From assembly GCF_014698825.1 (NCBI RefSeq), contig NZ_JACJTT010000005.1, positions 1 to 64,000 on the forward strand: a DNA stretch of 64,000 nt. Reading direction: 5' to 3'. This DNA is from Richelia sinica FACHB-800 (GTDB lineage Bacteria > Cyanobacteriota > Cyanobacteriia > Cyanobacteriales > Nostocaceae). Shown here piece by piece: positions 8,167 to 17,430 of the stretch (positions within the stretch are counted from its first letter, which is position 1; each line of letters opens with the position of its first letter). The notes beneath the pieces are model-generated. The model was given only the letters and a program-made list of their open reading frames with translations. It made no database searches and was not told the origin of the DNA. Position numbers and translations under genes: made by a program.

Positions 8167-9297
8167 ATGCTTTCCCTGATGCTTGCAATCAAAAAAACTG
8201 AGGTTAAAACACCTGTGAACTTGGATGTGGCTACTTCTTTACAATTAATTGGGCGATCGCTAGAATTTCAAAAGATTGTGGAAATTTTGGCACAGGATGG
8301 AGACTTACTAATTACAGGTGTACCAGGAAGTGGCAGAAGGACTTTAGTCAGGGTTGCAGCCCAGGAAGTTAGTGCTGTTGTATTAGATATAGACTGCATC
8401 CGTGCTACAGATGGGGAAAGATTTTTGCAATTACTAGCAGAAGCCATTAACCAAAACTGGGAAGTCCAAAAAATTGAAAAATGGGTGAAGGAAAGTGCAA
8501 GTGAGTTCTTTATTTTCAACATTGAAACTAAACTGAAATTAGTACGTTCTCTAACTCAAAAACAACTATGGCAAGCCTTTACTTGCTTACTAGAATTACT
8601 GCAAATTATGGCAGTAGATTTAAACCAGCGAGTAGTATTAATTTTACAAAGTTTTCCGCATATTCGCTCTTGGGATCGTAATAATTTATGGGAAGAAACC
8701 TTCCGTAGAGAAGTTAAAAATCATCCTTCTGTAAGTTATATTTTAATAGCTACAATTGCCGAAAGCAGTCAAAAAACTGATGATACTAACTATCCCTTAG
8801 AAACAATTCAATTAGCCCCATTATCTAGAGATGTATTGGCTATGTGGGCTAGAGAAATGTTACACGCACATAAATTGAAATTTGATACTCGTTCTCCAGC
8901 ATTATCGCTCTTTTTAGATGCAGTGCAAGGACATATCGGTGATGCCATGACACTAATTCGCCGATTAGTCACGTTGTGCCATCCTGATAGTTTAATTACA
9001 GAAAAAGAAGTACAGCAAGCAATTGATGGATTACTCAAAGATTTATCAATGACTTATGAATCCTTGCTCATGCTACTACCAGCTAATCAAGTACATCTTT
9101 TAGAATCATTAGCCCTTGACCCTACAGATAAACCCCAAAGTAAAGAATATATTCAAAAGCATGGACTTTCTAGGGGTGGAAGTTTACAAGGTGCTTTAAT
9201 CGGGTTACAACACAAAGGCTTAATTTATAGTGCTGAACAAAGTTATCGACTAGCATTACCAATACTAGCTTTATGGTTGCAGCAAAGATTGAGTTAA
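8167..9297 (+). CDS. AAA ATPase of archaeal-type ATPase family
   Basis: A 376-residue P-loop ATPase. An L-I-G-R-S-L-E-F motif near residue 35 precedes Walker A G-V-P-G-S-G-R-R-T (about 56-64), and a hydrophobic Walker B-like strand ending L-I-L-Q-S-F lies near 165. The C-terminal third looks like a winged helix with a closing L-P-I-L-A-L-W-L-Q-Q-R motif, as in the archaeal-ATPase/COG1672 group. Such proteins are often fused to or associated with regulatory functions, but no partner is evident here. It is divergent from the mrp operon. The start could also be the ATG at 8179. No specific function can be assigned. Confidence 0.6.
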   Translation: MLSLMLAIKKTEVKTPVNLDVATSLQLIGRSLEFQKIVEILAQDGDLLITGVPGSGRRTLVRVAAQEVSAVVLDIDCIRATDGERFLQLLAEAINQNWEVQKIEKWVKESASEFFIFNIETKLKLVRSLTQKQLWQAFTCLLELLQIMAVDLNQRVVLILQSFPHIRSWDRNNLWEETFRREVKNHPSVSYILIATIAESSQKTDDTNYPLETIQLAPLSRDVLAMWAREMLHAHKLKFDTRSPALSLFLDAVQGHIGDAMTLIRRLVTLCHPDSLITEKEVQQAIDGLLKDLSMTYESLLMLLPANQVHLLESLALDPTDKPQSKEYIQKHGLSRGGSLQGALIGLQHKGLIYSAEQSYRLALPILALWLQQRLS

Positions 9298-9343
9298 ATG
9301 CTCTCCTTATCAGTTTATTTTTCTGCTCAATGAGTCAGTTAAT

Positions 9344-10567
9344 TTATAATACTTTCTCTAGGCTTTCCAAAATATATACATCATTATCATGTTGATGATT
9401 ACCACAATAAGTGTCTAACCATATACCACCAAAAATAATCATTTGTTGATGAAATTGAATTGTTGAATGACCGAATCTAGGAGGAGGGAATTGGCCTTCT
9501 ACCTGTGGAATCAAACCAGTATAAGTACCAGTATTAGCTTCGTCATGACTAGGAAGATGTAGCATTACTAAATCGTTAATTGTGGCATGACTAACTCCGT
9601 TACCAGGTGCCACACCTGCATATAAAACTAAATTGTTGCCAAATTCTCCATAACTGTGAATAGTGCGATAGGGAATTCCATCTCCAAAATCAACGATTTC
9701 CTCATCATCATCTAAATAATCATCTTCTATATCTTCATCTTCCTCATCATCACCTAAATAATCATCTTCTATATCTTCCTCGTCATCATCGAAATAATCA
9801 TCTTCCATTTCTTCCTCATCACCTGAAGCATCTGGAGGGATAGGAACTTTATAACTGTAGTTTTCAATGGCTTGAAAATTAGCTGGTTGGAAACTTAATT
9901 TTAATGGTTTAGTAAAATCTAAATTTGTTAAATCTAAAGTTAAAACATCAGAACAAAATCCCTGATAAGCACCATCACCAAAGAATCTGATTAATGTATT
10001 ACCATGAACTTTTAATCCAGGTAAAGCAACAGGATGACAAAGTTCAAGTTCCACGGGTAGCCAACGCTTTTTCCTTAAATCGAGAATGTATAGGTCGTTG
10101 AATGACGCATATATATCGTAAGCACCACCATGAATAATTAATTTATCCTGAAAGATAACTGCACTATGGTGAGAACGGGCTTCTGGTAAAGTTCCCATTG
10201 GGGTCATTTTTGACCATCGCCAAGTTTTTAAATCGAGAATATGTAAATAAACATCGTTAAATTTGAAACTACTACTAATTAATTCTTTATAGCCTCCCCA
10301 CACCAGCATTTTATCTTGATATAACACTGCGGTATGGTAGCTGCGCGGAGATGGAACTTGTCCAGTTACTTTTGGTTTCGTCCATTTCCAAGTTGTCAAA
10401 TCAAGGACATGAACATCTTTTAAGGATTTATCAGTAATAATATTTGTGCCACCAAAAATAATCATGGAATTGTTGTAACAAATGGCGGAATGTCCATGGC
10501 GAGGTCGAGGAATTCGACCTGTAATTTTGGGCTTTTTCCAAATAAATTGAGGTGTTGTTATGTTCAT
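9344..10567 (-). CDS. Kelch-repeat beta-propeller protein with acidic insert
   Basis: A 407-residue protein made of Kelch blades. Clear blades carry the pattern P-R-x-x-H-S/T-A ... I-I-F-G-G: residues 22-41, 75-95, 131-150 and 365-385, with weaker ones between. A loop at about residues 250-295 is almost entirely Asp, Glu and Tyr, built from repeated D-D-Y-x-x-D-D-E-E units encoded by direct DNA repeats at about 9700-9810. There is no signal peptide, so it is probably cytoplasmic. Kelch proteins usually mediate protein binding, and some are enzymes, but no catalytic residues are recognised. The insert could bind calcium or mimic nucleic acid; this is speculation. It precedes the acyltransferase gene's end by 41 bases on the same strand. 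Confidence 0.8.
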   Translation of the reverse strand: MNITTPQFIWKKPKITGRIPRPRHGHSAICYNNSMIIFGGTNIITDKSLKDVHVLDLTTWKWTKPKVTGQVPSPRSYHTAVLYQDKMLVWGGYKELISSSFKFNDVYLHILDLKTWRWSKMTPMGTLPEARSHHSAVIFQDKLIIHGGAYDIYASFNDLYILDLRKKRWLPVELELCHPVALPGLKVHGNTLIRFFGDGAYQGFCSDVLTLDLTNLDFTKPLKLSFQPANFQAIENYSYKVPIPPDASGDEEEMEDDYFDDDEEDIEDDYLGDDEEDEDIEDDYLDDDEEIVDFGDGIPYRTIHSYGEFGNNLVLYAGVAPGNGVSHATINDLVMLHLPSHDEANTGTYTGLIPQVEGQFPPPRFGHSTIQFHQQMIIFGGIWLDTYCGNHQHDNDVYILESLEKVL

Positions 10568-10608
10568 GGCTATGATTTTCAGATATCACCACAAATATTG
10601 ATGAATAA

Positions 10609-12003
10609 TTAGCCTTGAGTAACTAAACTTTCTAATTGCTGCTGTAAATCATTAGTTAAATCAGCTACTGCTTGTCTAGCAGCAAGACGACTAGTTTTAT
10701 AGGTTTCATAGCGTCCAGATACAGAAATGGGTTCACCAACTGTAATTTTGACTTGTTGTTTACCCAATTGGGGACGTTGTAAAGGATTACCACCTTTAAT
10801 TTTTCTGAACATATCCCATAAAATTAACGTTGTTTCTGCAAATCTATCTACAGTTGGTTTTTGGCGAACGTAATTACCAGAAACTGCTACAAAGGTTTCA
10901 ACTAATCGCATGTGCCACATTCTAGAAAATGCTTCTTCTGCTACTCTATCTCCCAAATTTTTATCTAGTAGTGATAAAGATTTAATATCTTTAAAATCTT
11001 CTCTATATATATAGTTCCATGCTGCTTGTTCTACTCTTCTACATCTATCAGTCCAATTACCTCGCGCTGGCAAATCGAAATATTGCTCAGATATAAATAA
11101 AGCCGCATTCATCACTGCCTGTAAGCGATAGGCTAAGGCTTCATTTCTATCAGTAATTTCTCCTTTGATAATTTTTTCATCTGGCAGTTTTTGGTGATAG
11201 AACCTGGTGTAAAACTTCTCCATGGTTCCTAATAGATGTTCTGCCAAACTTAATAACCGGGGATAGAGAGATTCTAAAGAAAGATTAGTATTATCCGACT
11301 TGACAACTAAACCACTAGCTGTCTCTAATTCAGTTAATAAATTAGCGATATTTTCCCAAGGTTCATTAACGTAACTGTACTTTAGTCCCACTGGCACAAT
11401 TACAACTTCTTCTATCCGTCCTGCTTTTTGCAAATCTTCAGCGCACCAAAAACCTAACTGTGCAATACCAGGTTCCAAGGGACTGATAATTTCAGACAAC
11501 CCATTTGTAGCACCTTCTGGGGCAGCAGCCATAGGGAAATTGCCATTGACAAATAAATCTCGCGCTGAACGTAACCCTGTCCAGTCAGCCTTCCCCCGTT
11601 GAATGGGTGTTCCACCCAAATTAGCAGCTAACCAACCTATATGGGAACCTGCCCACAGAGGTATGCCGCGATCATAGATAAAATGAGCATGAAGCGGATA
11701 TTGTAGCTGTATACCTTGCTGTCGTGCTACCTTAGGCACGAGTTGAGAAAGTAAATACTCTAAACACAGAGGGTCATCTGTTTTGGGATGGCGAAACGCC
11801 AGCATAAAACGGACTTTACCCGCTTGAAACTGACTATAGAGATTAGCCAAAACTTCCACATTCTCAGCTTCAATATGGCTAATAGCTGTTCGCCAGCGTA
11901 TCCAGTTGGGTAGCAACAAATGAACAAATTTGAGCAATAAGGGGTTAAATGCTGGCGGAATAAATTCTAAAGGTGGTTGTGCTTGATAAATTGCATCCGA
12001 CAA
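10609..12003 (-). CDS. PlsC-like 1-acylglycerol-3-phosphate acyltransferase domain protein
   Basis: A 464-residue soluble-looking protein with a glycerophosphate acyltransferase core. The HX4D motif is F-R-H-P-K-T-D-D near residue 70, followed by G-G-T-P-I-Q-R-G-K and the P-E-G-A-T-N-G block near residue 158. These are the acyl-acceptor and catalytic motifs of the LPLAT superfamily. The C-terminal 200 residues are helical and not recognised. The start is taken as TTG at 12003, because AAGGAG (12013-12018 on the complement) sits nine bases upstream; the longer frame from an ATG at 12063 adds a poorly conserved-looking stretch and lacks such a site. The substrate is unknown. It is divergent from proS, with tandem repeats between them. 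Confidence 0.75.
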   Translation of the reverse strand: MSDAIYQAQPPLEFIPPAFNPLLLKFVHLLLPNWIRWRTAISHIEAENVEVLANLYSQFQAGKVRFMLAFRHPKTDDPLCLEYLLSQLVPKVARQQGIQLQYPLHAHFIYDRGIPLWAGSHIGWLAANLGGTPIQRGKADWTGLRSARDLFVNGNFPMAAAPEGATNGLSEIISPLEPGIAQLGFWCAEDLQKAGRIEEVVIVPVGLKYSYVNEPWENIANLLTELETASGLVVKSDNTNLSLESLYPRLLSLAEHLLGTMEKFYTRFYHQKLPDEKIIKGEITDRNEALAYRLQAVMNAALFISEQYFDLPARGNWTDRCRRVEQAAWNYIYREDFKDIKSLSLLDKNLGDRVAEEAFSRMWHMRLVETFVAVSGNYVRQKPTVDRFAETTLILWDMFRKIKGGNPLQRPQLGKQQVKITVGEPISVSGRYETYKTSRLAARQAVADLTNDLQQQLESLVTQG

Positions 12004-12082
12004 GATGGTTTTCTCCTTACTTGATAGTTGACAGAAAGAAAAGTAGGGTAAGCAGGGAAACAAATGAATTTATTCTGGACTT

Positions 12083-12202
12083 CTGTTCGCGCAGCGTGCC
12101 ATAGGCATACTCCTGTTCGCGCAGCGTGCCATAGGCATACTCCTGTTCGCGCAGCGTGCCGTAGGCATACTCCTGTTCGCGCAGCGTGCCGTAGGCATAC
12201 TC
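12083..12202. repeat. Four tandem 30-bp repeats in a divergent promoter region
   Basis: Four head-to-tail copies of a 30-bp unit beginning CTGTTCGCGCAGCGTGCC (starts 12083, 12113, 12143 and 12173). Copies 1-2 and 3-4 differ at one base (A or G in the core CC[A/G]TAGG). The unit shares its GTTCGCG(C/T)AGCGTG core with single dispersed copies near 28072, 32565 and 46723. It fills the gap between the acyltransferase gene and proS. Confidence 0.95.
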
Positions 12203-12275
12203 CTGGACTCCTGACATGGAAACATTTTAGACTTAACTGATTTGAGAAATTAGCGAATTTGTAAAGGTAAAAACG

Positions 12276-14084
12276 ATGCGACTGTCACAAATGTTATTTG
12301 TTACTCTGCGGGATGACCCTTCAGATGCGGAAATTCCCAGCCATAAGCTATTACTCCGCGCTGGTTACATCCGTCGCATCGGGAGTGGTGTCTATGCTTA
12401 TCTACCTTTTATGTGGCGGGTTTTACAGAAAGTTTCCCAAATTGTTCGGGAAGAAATGAATGCCACTGGCGCACAAGAGTGCTTATTACCTCAATTACAA
12501 CCTGCGGAGTTGTGGAAGGAGTCGGGACGCTGGGACACCTACACGAAGGCTGAGGGAATCATGTTTTCCCTGATAGATAGACGAGAACAACAGTTAGGAC
12601 TTGGCCCCACCCATGAGGAAGTTATCACAACTGTTGCCCGTGATATGATTCGCTCATATCGTCAATTACCGCTACATCTATATCAAATTCAAACGAAATT
12701 CCGCGACGAAATTCGTCCCCGCTTCGGGTTGATGCGCGGACGAGAATTTATCATGAAGGATGGTTATTCCTTCCATGCTGATGAAGATAGTCTGAAAAAA
12801 ACTTACCAAGATATGTACCAGGCTTATAGCAATATGCTGCGGCGTTCTGGTTTAGCTTTTCGCGCGGTAGAAGCTGATTCTGGTGCTATCGGTGGTTCTG
12901 GTTCCACTGAGTTTATGGTGTTAGCAGATGCAGGAGAAGATGAAGTTCTCTACACCGAAGATGGTAAATATGCTGCTAACGTGGAAAAGGCGGTTTCTTT
13001 ACCTGCTGATGCAGAATTATCAAGTTTTACCAGCTATGAGAAACGGGAAACACCAGGGACGGAAACGATAGAAAAACTTTGTCAAGTTCTCAACTGTTCT
13101 CCTACCCAAGTTGTGAAAAACGTTTTATATCAAACTGTCTATGATAGTGGCTTAACTGTGCTGGTGCTGGTAAACATTCGTGGGGATCAGGAAGTTAATG
13201 AAGTCAAATTACAAAATGAACTGACCAAATTAGCTCCCCAATTCAGTGCTAAAACTGTCCTTTCTCTCAGTGTACCTACTACAGAAGCAATTGGGGGTTG
13301 GGCTGCGAAATCTTTACCTTTAGGTTACATAGCGCCGGATATTGATGACGAGTATATTGCTGGTAGTAAAGATGTCAGTGGGAAGTTTGTTAGGTTAGTT
13401 GATCAAACGGCAGTGGAGTTAAAGAATTTTGTCACCGGTGCCAATGAAGCTGGTTTCCATGTGGTGGGTGCTAATTGGGGTGAGCAATTTAAGTTACCAG
13501 AAATAGTAGTAGATATTCGTAAGGCAAGACCAGGCGATCACTCGGTGCATGACCCTAGCCAAACCTTACAAACAGCAAGGGGGATTGAGGTTGGTCATAT
13601 TTTCCAACTGGGGACAAAATACTCGCAAGCAATGGGAGCAAATTATACCAATGAACAAGGGGAAGAGAAACCTTTAGTGATGGGTTGCTATGGTGTGGGT
13701 GTCTCCCGCTTGGCACAATCGGCGGTGGAACAATCCTATGATAAAGATGGGATAATTTGGCCAGTAGCGATCGCACCTTATCACGCCATTATCTCCGTTC
13801 CCAACATCAACGATGGGCAACAGGTGGAAATTGCTGAAAAACTCTACACCGAACTGAACAAAGCAGGTGTAGAAACCTTGCTAGATGACCGCAATGAACG
13901 GGCTGGTGTTAAATTCAAAGATGCTGATTTAATTGGTATTCCCTATCGGATTGTCACAGGTAGAGCGATCGCCAATGGTAAAGTTGAAGTAGTTAAACGT
14001 GCCACCCGTGAATCTCAAGAAATAGCTATTGAGGAAGTTGTCAGTACATTACAACAGTGGATTAGAGCAGCAATAGCAGGGTAG
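12276..14084 (+). CDS. proS: Prolyl-tRNA synthetase
   Basis: A 602-residue bacterial-type class II ProRS that charges tRNA-Pro. Motif 1 lies at the G-S-G-V-Y-A-Y-L-P segment (about 36-44), motif 2 at [17 protein letters not shown] (about 142-158), and motif 3 at G-C-Y-G-V-G-V-S-R (about 470). The insertion between motifs 2 and 3 is the INS editing domain that clears Ala-tRNA-Pro. The C-terminal anticodon-binding domain contains [11 protein letters not shown]. Length is normal. The ATG is preceded by AAAGG at good spacing. A strong hairpin lies shortly after its stop. Confidence 0.97.
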   Translation: MRLSQMLFVTLRDDPSDAEIPSHKLLLRAGYIRRIGSGVYAYLPFMWRVLQKVSQIVREEMNATGAQECLLPQLQPAELWKESGRWDTYTKAEGIMFSLIDRREQQLGLGPTHEEVITTVARDMIRSYRQLPLHLYQIQTKFRDEIRPRFGLMRGREFIMKDGYSFHADEDSLKKTYQDMYQAYSNMLRRSGLAFRAVEADSGAIGGSGSTEFMVLADAGEDEVLYTEDGKYAANVEKAVSLPADAELSSFTSYEKRETPGTETIEKLCQVLNCSPTQVVKNVLYQTVYDSGLTVLVLVNIRGDQEVNEVKLQNELTKLAPQFSAKTVLSLSVPTTEAIGGWAAKSLPLGYIAPDIDDEYIAGSKDVSGKFVRLVDQTAVELKNFVTGANEAGFHVVGANWGEQFKLPEIVVDIRKARPGDHSVHDPSQTLQTARGIEVGHIFQLGTKYSQAMGANYTNEQGEEKPLVMGCYGVGVSRLAQSAVEQSYDKDGIIWPVAIAPYHAIISVPNINDGQQVEIAEKLYTELNKAGVETLLDDRNERAGVKFKDADLIGIPYRIVTGRAIANGKVEVVKRATRESQEIAIEEVVSTLQQWIRAAIAG

Positions 14085-14100
14085 AATTTAATTATTGTGA

Positions 14101-14119
14101 GGCAGGCATCTTGCCTGCC
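14101..14119 (+). terminator. Hairpin downstream of proS
   Basis: An 8-bp perfect GC-rich stem, GGCAGGCA / TGCCTGCC, with a three-base loop, 16 bases after the proS stop. There is no clear T-run, so it may act as an RNA-stabilising hairpin or a dispersed repeat instead. The remaining gap to 14368 shows no gene. Confidence 0.45.
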
Positions 14120-14368
14120 ATTCGATAAGTTACCATTAGATAATATTTCCATAGATAAGTTAGATAGATATCAAAAATACATTAAAACTATCCTCCAAAG
14201 AATATAGTCCATATGAGCCATCCTTCGGAGATGTGGAATTACGATGACTGCTTGACCCAAAACACGATTCTAATCATTTTTGCTTATTAATAGGAGATGA
14301 AGTATGAGAATATAGTTTGATTTTATCTAAGTAAACCTAAATTTGAAAAACTAGGATGCTTAAACAAA

Positions 14369-14650
14369 ATGGCTAGCACAGAGATAAAATTTACCCTTAA
14401 ATTACCCGAGGTACCGGAAATTCATCGTTTAGAAGCCGAAAAAAAAGCTAAAGAAGCTTATATTATGACATTATTACGTCATGGAGATATCAGTGCGGGA
14501 CGTGCCGCAGAGTTATTAGAAATTGAACGGTGGCAACTTTCTGATTTGATGGATATATATAAGGTATCCCCCTTTCCTACACAAACTAAGGAAGAACTAC
14601 TGGAAGAAGTCACTCAAATCTTAGATGTTTTCAATCAGTATAAAAAGTGA
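14369..14650 (+). CDS. UPF0175 family antitoxin
   Basis: A 93-residue UPF0175 protein. The pattern A-K-E-A-Y-I-M-T-L-L-R-H-G-D-I-S-A-G-R-A-A-E-L-L (about 27-50), followed by a recognition-helix-like R-W-Q-L-S-D-L-M, is the typical helix-turn-helix core, so it probably binds DNA at its own promoter. It is followed without a gap by a PIN-like toxin gene whose GTG start overlaps its TGA stop (GTGA). This fits a type II toxin-antitoxin operon in which the antitoxin neutralises the nuclease and autoregulates. Confidence 0.85.
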   Translation: MASTEIKFTLKLPEVPEIHRLEAEKKAKEAYIMTLLRHGDISAGRAAELLEIERWQLSDLMDIYKVSPFPTQTKEELLEEVTQILDVFNQYKK

Positions 14651-15132
14651 TTATTGTTTCTGATACTACTCCTTTAAGTGAATTAGCAAAAGTGGGTAAA
14701 ATTGAGTTACTGCGCGATATTTTCGGCACAGTTATTATTCCTGAAGAAGTTTATATAGAAGTAACCACAGGGAACCATCCAGCAGTTAATTTAGTAAAGT
14801 CGGCAGATTGGATAGAAATAAGAGCAGTAAGTGATTTAGAAAAATTATCTAATCTCAGAATAGTTACAAATCTAGGCGCAGGAGAATGTGCTGCGATGAT
14901 TTTAGCTGAAGAATTAGAAGCTCATCAATTGTTAATGGATGATTTAGATGCTAGAAGAGTTGCTTTATCTAGAAATTTAAAAATTATTGGCACAATTGGC
15001 ATTTTATTAGTAGCAAAACAACAAGGTTTAATATCATCAATTAAAGATATATTAGATGCTTTAATCGCCGAAGGTAAACATATCAGTTCACGGCTATATG
15101 AAGAAGCTTTAGCTGCTGCTCATGAGTTATAG
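14647..15132 (+). CDS. DUF3368/PIN-domain toxin nuclease
   Basis: A 161-residue PIN-like protein of the DUF3368 group. The N-terminus I-I-V-S-D-T-T-P-L-S-E-L supplies the first acidic residue, L-G-A-G-E-C-A-A (about 77-84) the central glutamate, and L-M-D-D-L-D-A-R (about 97-104) the later aspartates, which together make the Mg2+-binding RNase site. The GTG start at 14647 overlaps the antitoxin stop by four bases. It is predicted to cleave RNA when freed from the UPF0175 partner. All active-site acids are present, so the toxin appears intact. Confidence 0.87.
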   Translation: MIIVSDTTPLSELAKVGKIELLRDIFGTVIIPEEVYIEVTTGNHPAVNLVKSADWIEIRAVSDLEKLSNLRIVTNLGAGECAAMILAEELEAHQLLMDDLDARRVALSRNLKIIGTIGILLVAKQQGLISSIKDILDALIAEGKHISSRLYEEALAAAHEL

Positions 15133-15304
15133 TCTTGAATGGGAATAAAGTTATGTAACTAATAATTAATCCTTTTTATATGCCAATATCTTTTTCTATC
15201 AAAATACACTGATTTTACTACACATTAATTCTGAGATTTGCACATAGCCTACCACCAAAAGCTATACTGGAAAAGGCGGCAAAGTCTAATAGCAAACAAT
15301 AGGT

Positions 15305-16600
15305 ATGACTGAGCAACCTAAATCTAACTCATCAAATCAATCACCACAGGCAGCAACTACCCAGTCTGAACAAGAAGATTGGCAAAATCGTTTTATTAGC
15401 ATTTGGAACAAAACTACATCTGGCTTAACCCAACTCTTACCAGTCAACCAAGTCGCACAAACAGTAACGCAATGGTTTAGTGTTAGCGATGCTGAAGTAG
15501 CAGAGATTTTAGAGAAGGTCCGGTCAGAATTACCAACTACAGAAGCATTATTAATTGGCAAACCTCAAGCGGGTAAAAGTTCAATTGTGCGGGGACTGAC
15601 AGGAGTTTCTGCGGAAATTGTCGGACAAGGTTTTCGTCCCCATACCCAGCATACCCAACGCTATGCCTATCCTAATAATGATTTACCGTTACTGATTTTT
15701 ACAGATACGGTGGGACTAGGAGATGTTAGTCAAGATACGGAAACAATTATTCAAGAGTTAATTAGTGATTTAGAAAAGGATAATGATGTTGCTAGGGTTT
15801 TGATTCTGACAGTCAAAATTAATGATTTTGCTACAGAAACATTACGACAAATAGCAGAAAAATTACATCAAAAATTTCCCCAAATTCCTTGTTTATTAGT
15901 AGTCACTTGTTTACACGAAGTTTATCCGCCAAATATTGATAACCATCCAAATTATCCGCCAGATTTCCCCGAAATTCAACGGACATTTTCCACCATTAAA
16001 GATAATTTTGCTGGATTATATAATAGGGCTGTTTTAATAGATTTTACCTTAGAAGAGGATGGATTTAGTCCTGTCTTTTATGGTTTGGAAGCACTGCGTG
16101 ATTCTTTAGCAGAAATTCTACCCGAAGCAGAAGCTAAAACCATCTATCAGCTATTAGATAAGCAAGCTGGGGAAAAATTGGGTAATATCTACCGGGATGC
16201 CGGAAGACGCTATATTTTGCCATTTTCTATTATGGCAGCAACTTTAGCGGCAGTTCCCTTACCCTTTGCAACTATGCCAGTATTGACAGCGTTGCAAGTC
16301 TCGATGGTGGGACTTTTGGGTAAATTATATGGGCAGACATTGACACCATCTCAAGCTGGAGGTATTGTAAGTGCGATCGCTGGTGGTTTTTTAGCTCAAG
16401 CTGTAGCACGGGAGTTAATTAAATTTGTCCCTGGTTTTGGTAGCGTTATTGCAGCTTCCTGGGCCGCAGCATATACTTGGGCATTGGGTGAAGGTGCTTG
16501 TGTCTACTTTGGTGACTTGATGGGTGGCAAAAAACCCGACCCTCAGAAAATTCAAGTAGTTATGCAAGAAGCATTTGCTAAAGCAAAAGAACGTTTTTAA
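15305..16600 (+). CDS. DUF697 (YcjF-like) membrane-associated GTPase
   Basis: A 431-residue protein with an N-terminal linker rich in Ser and Gln, a GTPase domain and a C-terminal hydrophobic DUF697-type region. G1 is G-K-P-Q-A-G-K-S-S (about 80-88) and G3 is D-T-V-G-L-G-D (about 137-143). At the G4 position the sequence reads V-V-T-C-L-H-E instead of a canonical (N/T)KxD, so nucleotide specificity may be altered. Residues about 300-400 form two or three membrane-active helices rich in Gly and Ala. Cyanobacteria carry several such genes; their role is unknown, although membrane remodelling or stress has been proposed for relatives. Confidence 0.8.
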   Translation: MTEQPKSNSSNQSPQAATTQSEQEDWQNRFISIWNKTTSGLTQLLPVNQVAQTVTQWFSVSDAEVAEILEKVRSELPTTEALLIGKPQAGKSSIVRGLTGVSAEIVGQGFRPHTQHTQRYAYPNNDLPLLIFTDTVGLGDVSQDTETIIQELISDLEKDNDVARVLILTVKINDFATETLRQIAEKLHQKFPQIPCLLVVTCLHEVYPPNIDNHPNYPPDFPEIQRTFSTIKDNFAGLYNRAVLIDFTLEEDGFSPVFYGLEALRDSLAEILPEAEAKTIYQLLDKQAGEKLGNIYRDAGRRYILPFSIMAATLAAVPLPFATMPVLTALQVSMVGLLGKLYGQTLTPSQAGGIVSAIAGGFLAQAVARELIKFVPGFGSVIAASWAAAYTWALGEGACVYFGDLMGGKKPDPQKIQVVMQEAFAKAKERF

Positions 16601-16649
16601 ATTTGAGAAACCAACACAGGAAAACAACTCTAACTGAAGAAAAATAAAA

Positions 16650-16686
16650 CCCTCTTCTGTATTTTGTATATTTTCCCAGAAGAGGG
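16650..16686. terminator. Bidirectional terminator between GTPase and rubrerythrin genes
   Basis: A perfect 10-bp stem pairs CCCTCTTCTG (16650-16659) with CAGAAGAGGG (16677-16686), lying between two converging genes. An A-rich tract precedes it on the plus strand, which would give a U-run for the minus-strand transcript. Confidence 0.6.
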
Positions 16687-16716
16687 GCTAACACTATATT
16701 GATCTAACTTTCAACT

Positions 16717-17430
16717 TTAAGCTGCAACTTTTTCTTCCAAAGGCTTAAAAGTCTTCTTAGTAGCACCACAAATCGGACAAGACCAATCTTCAGGAATATC
16801 TTCAAAAGGTGTACCAGGTGCAATACCTGAATCGGGATCACCAACTACAGGATCATAAATCATACTGCATTGTCTGCAAATCCATTTGCGAGTTGCGGGA
16901 TCTTCACCTGCAACTCTGGTTACAGCTTGTCCACCATTTAATACTTCCAATGCTTCAGAATAGCGGTCTGCATGGTAGTTTTCAATGAATTTCAACAAAC
17001 CAAATCTGTGAGCAGCTGCGCGGAATGTGTTAGCATGTTCGCTGGATTCTTGCGCTTGCTTGAGAAATTCTTCAGCTGCGGGGTTGTCTCTATCTTTTTG
17101 GGCCGCAGCAGCAAAATCAGGATACATGGTGGTGTATTCGTAGGTCTCCCCTTCAATTGCTAAAGATAAACAGCGGGAGATAATTTCTTTCTTTTGTTCT
17201 TCTGTTAAAGCAGTAGCATCTGCAACCACTAATTCTGGATGCAACAACTCAAAATGTGCAAATGCGTGTTCTGTTTCTTGGTCTGCTGTCTCTTTAAACA
17301 GTTTTGCTAAGTCTGTAAATCCTAATTTACGTGCTACATTTGCAAAAAATAGATACTTGCGATTTGCCATTGATTCTCCAGCAAAGGCAGATTCTAAGTT
17401 TTGAAGTGTAGTAAAATTTGACAAATCCAT
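16717..17430 (-). CDS. Rubrerythrin
   Basis: A 237-residue rubrerythrin, a non-haem diiron peroxidase that reduces H2O2 in the cytoplasm. The four-helix ferritin-like domain (residues about 5-165) carries the iron ligands in E-S-A-F-A-G-E, E-T-E-H-A, E-G-E-T-Y-E-Y and E-S-S-E-H-A. The C-terminal rubredoxin domain has C-R-Q-C near residue 185 and C-P-I-C-G near residue 219. Length and domain order are standard. In heterocystous cyanobacteria rubrerythrin is linked to protection of nitrogenase from peroxide; expression in heterocysts is possible here but not visible in the sequence. Confidence 0.95.
   Translation of the reverse strand: MDLSNFTTLQNLESAFAGESMANRKYLFFANVARKLGFTDLAKLFKETADQETEHAFAHFELLHPELVVADATALTEEQKKEIISRCLSLAIEGETYEYTTMYPDFAAAAQKDRDNPAAEEFLKQAQESSEHANTFRAAAHRFGLLKFIENYHADRYSEALEVLNGGQAVTRVAGEDPATRKWICRQCSMIYDPVVGDPDSGIAPGTPFEDIPEDWSCPICGATKKTFKPLEEKVAA

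Noticed and set aside
12017-12217. A 66-codon minus-strand frame with four identical ten-residue repeats (E-Y-A-Y-G-T-L-R-E-Q)
   Set aside because: It is created by the 30-bp tandem repeat, whose length is a multiple of three. There is no ribosome site or family, and the same repeat core occurs elsewhere in non-coding DNA.
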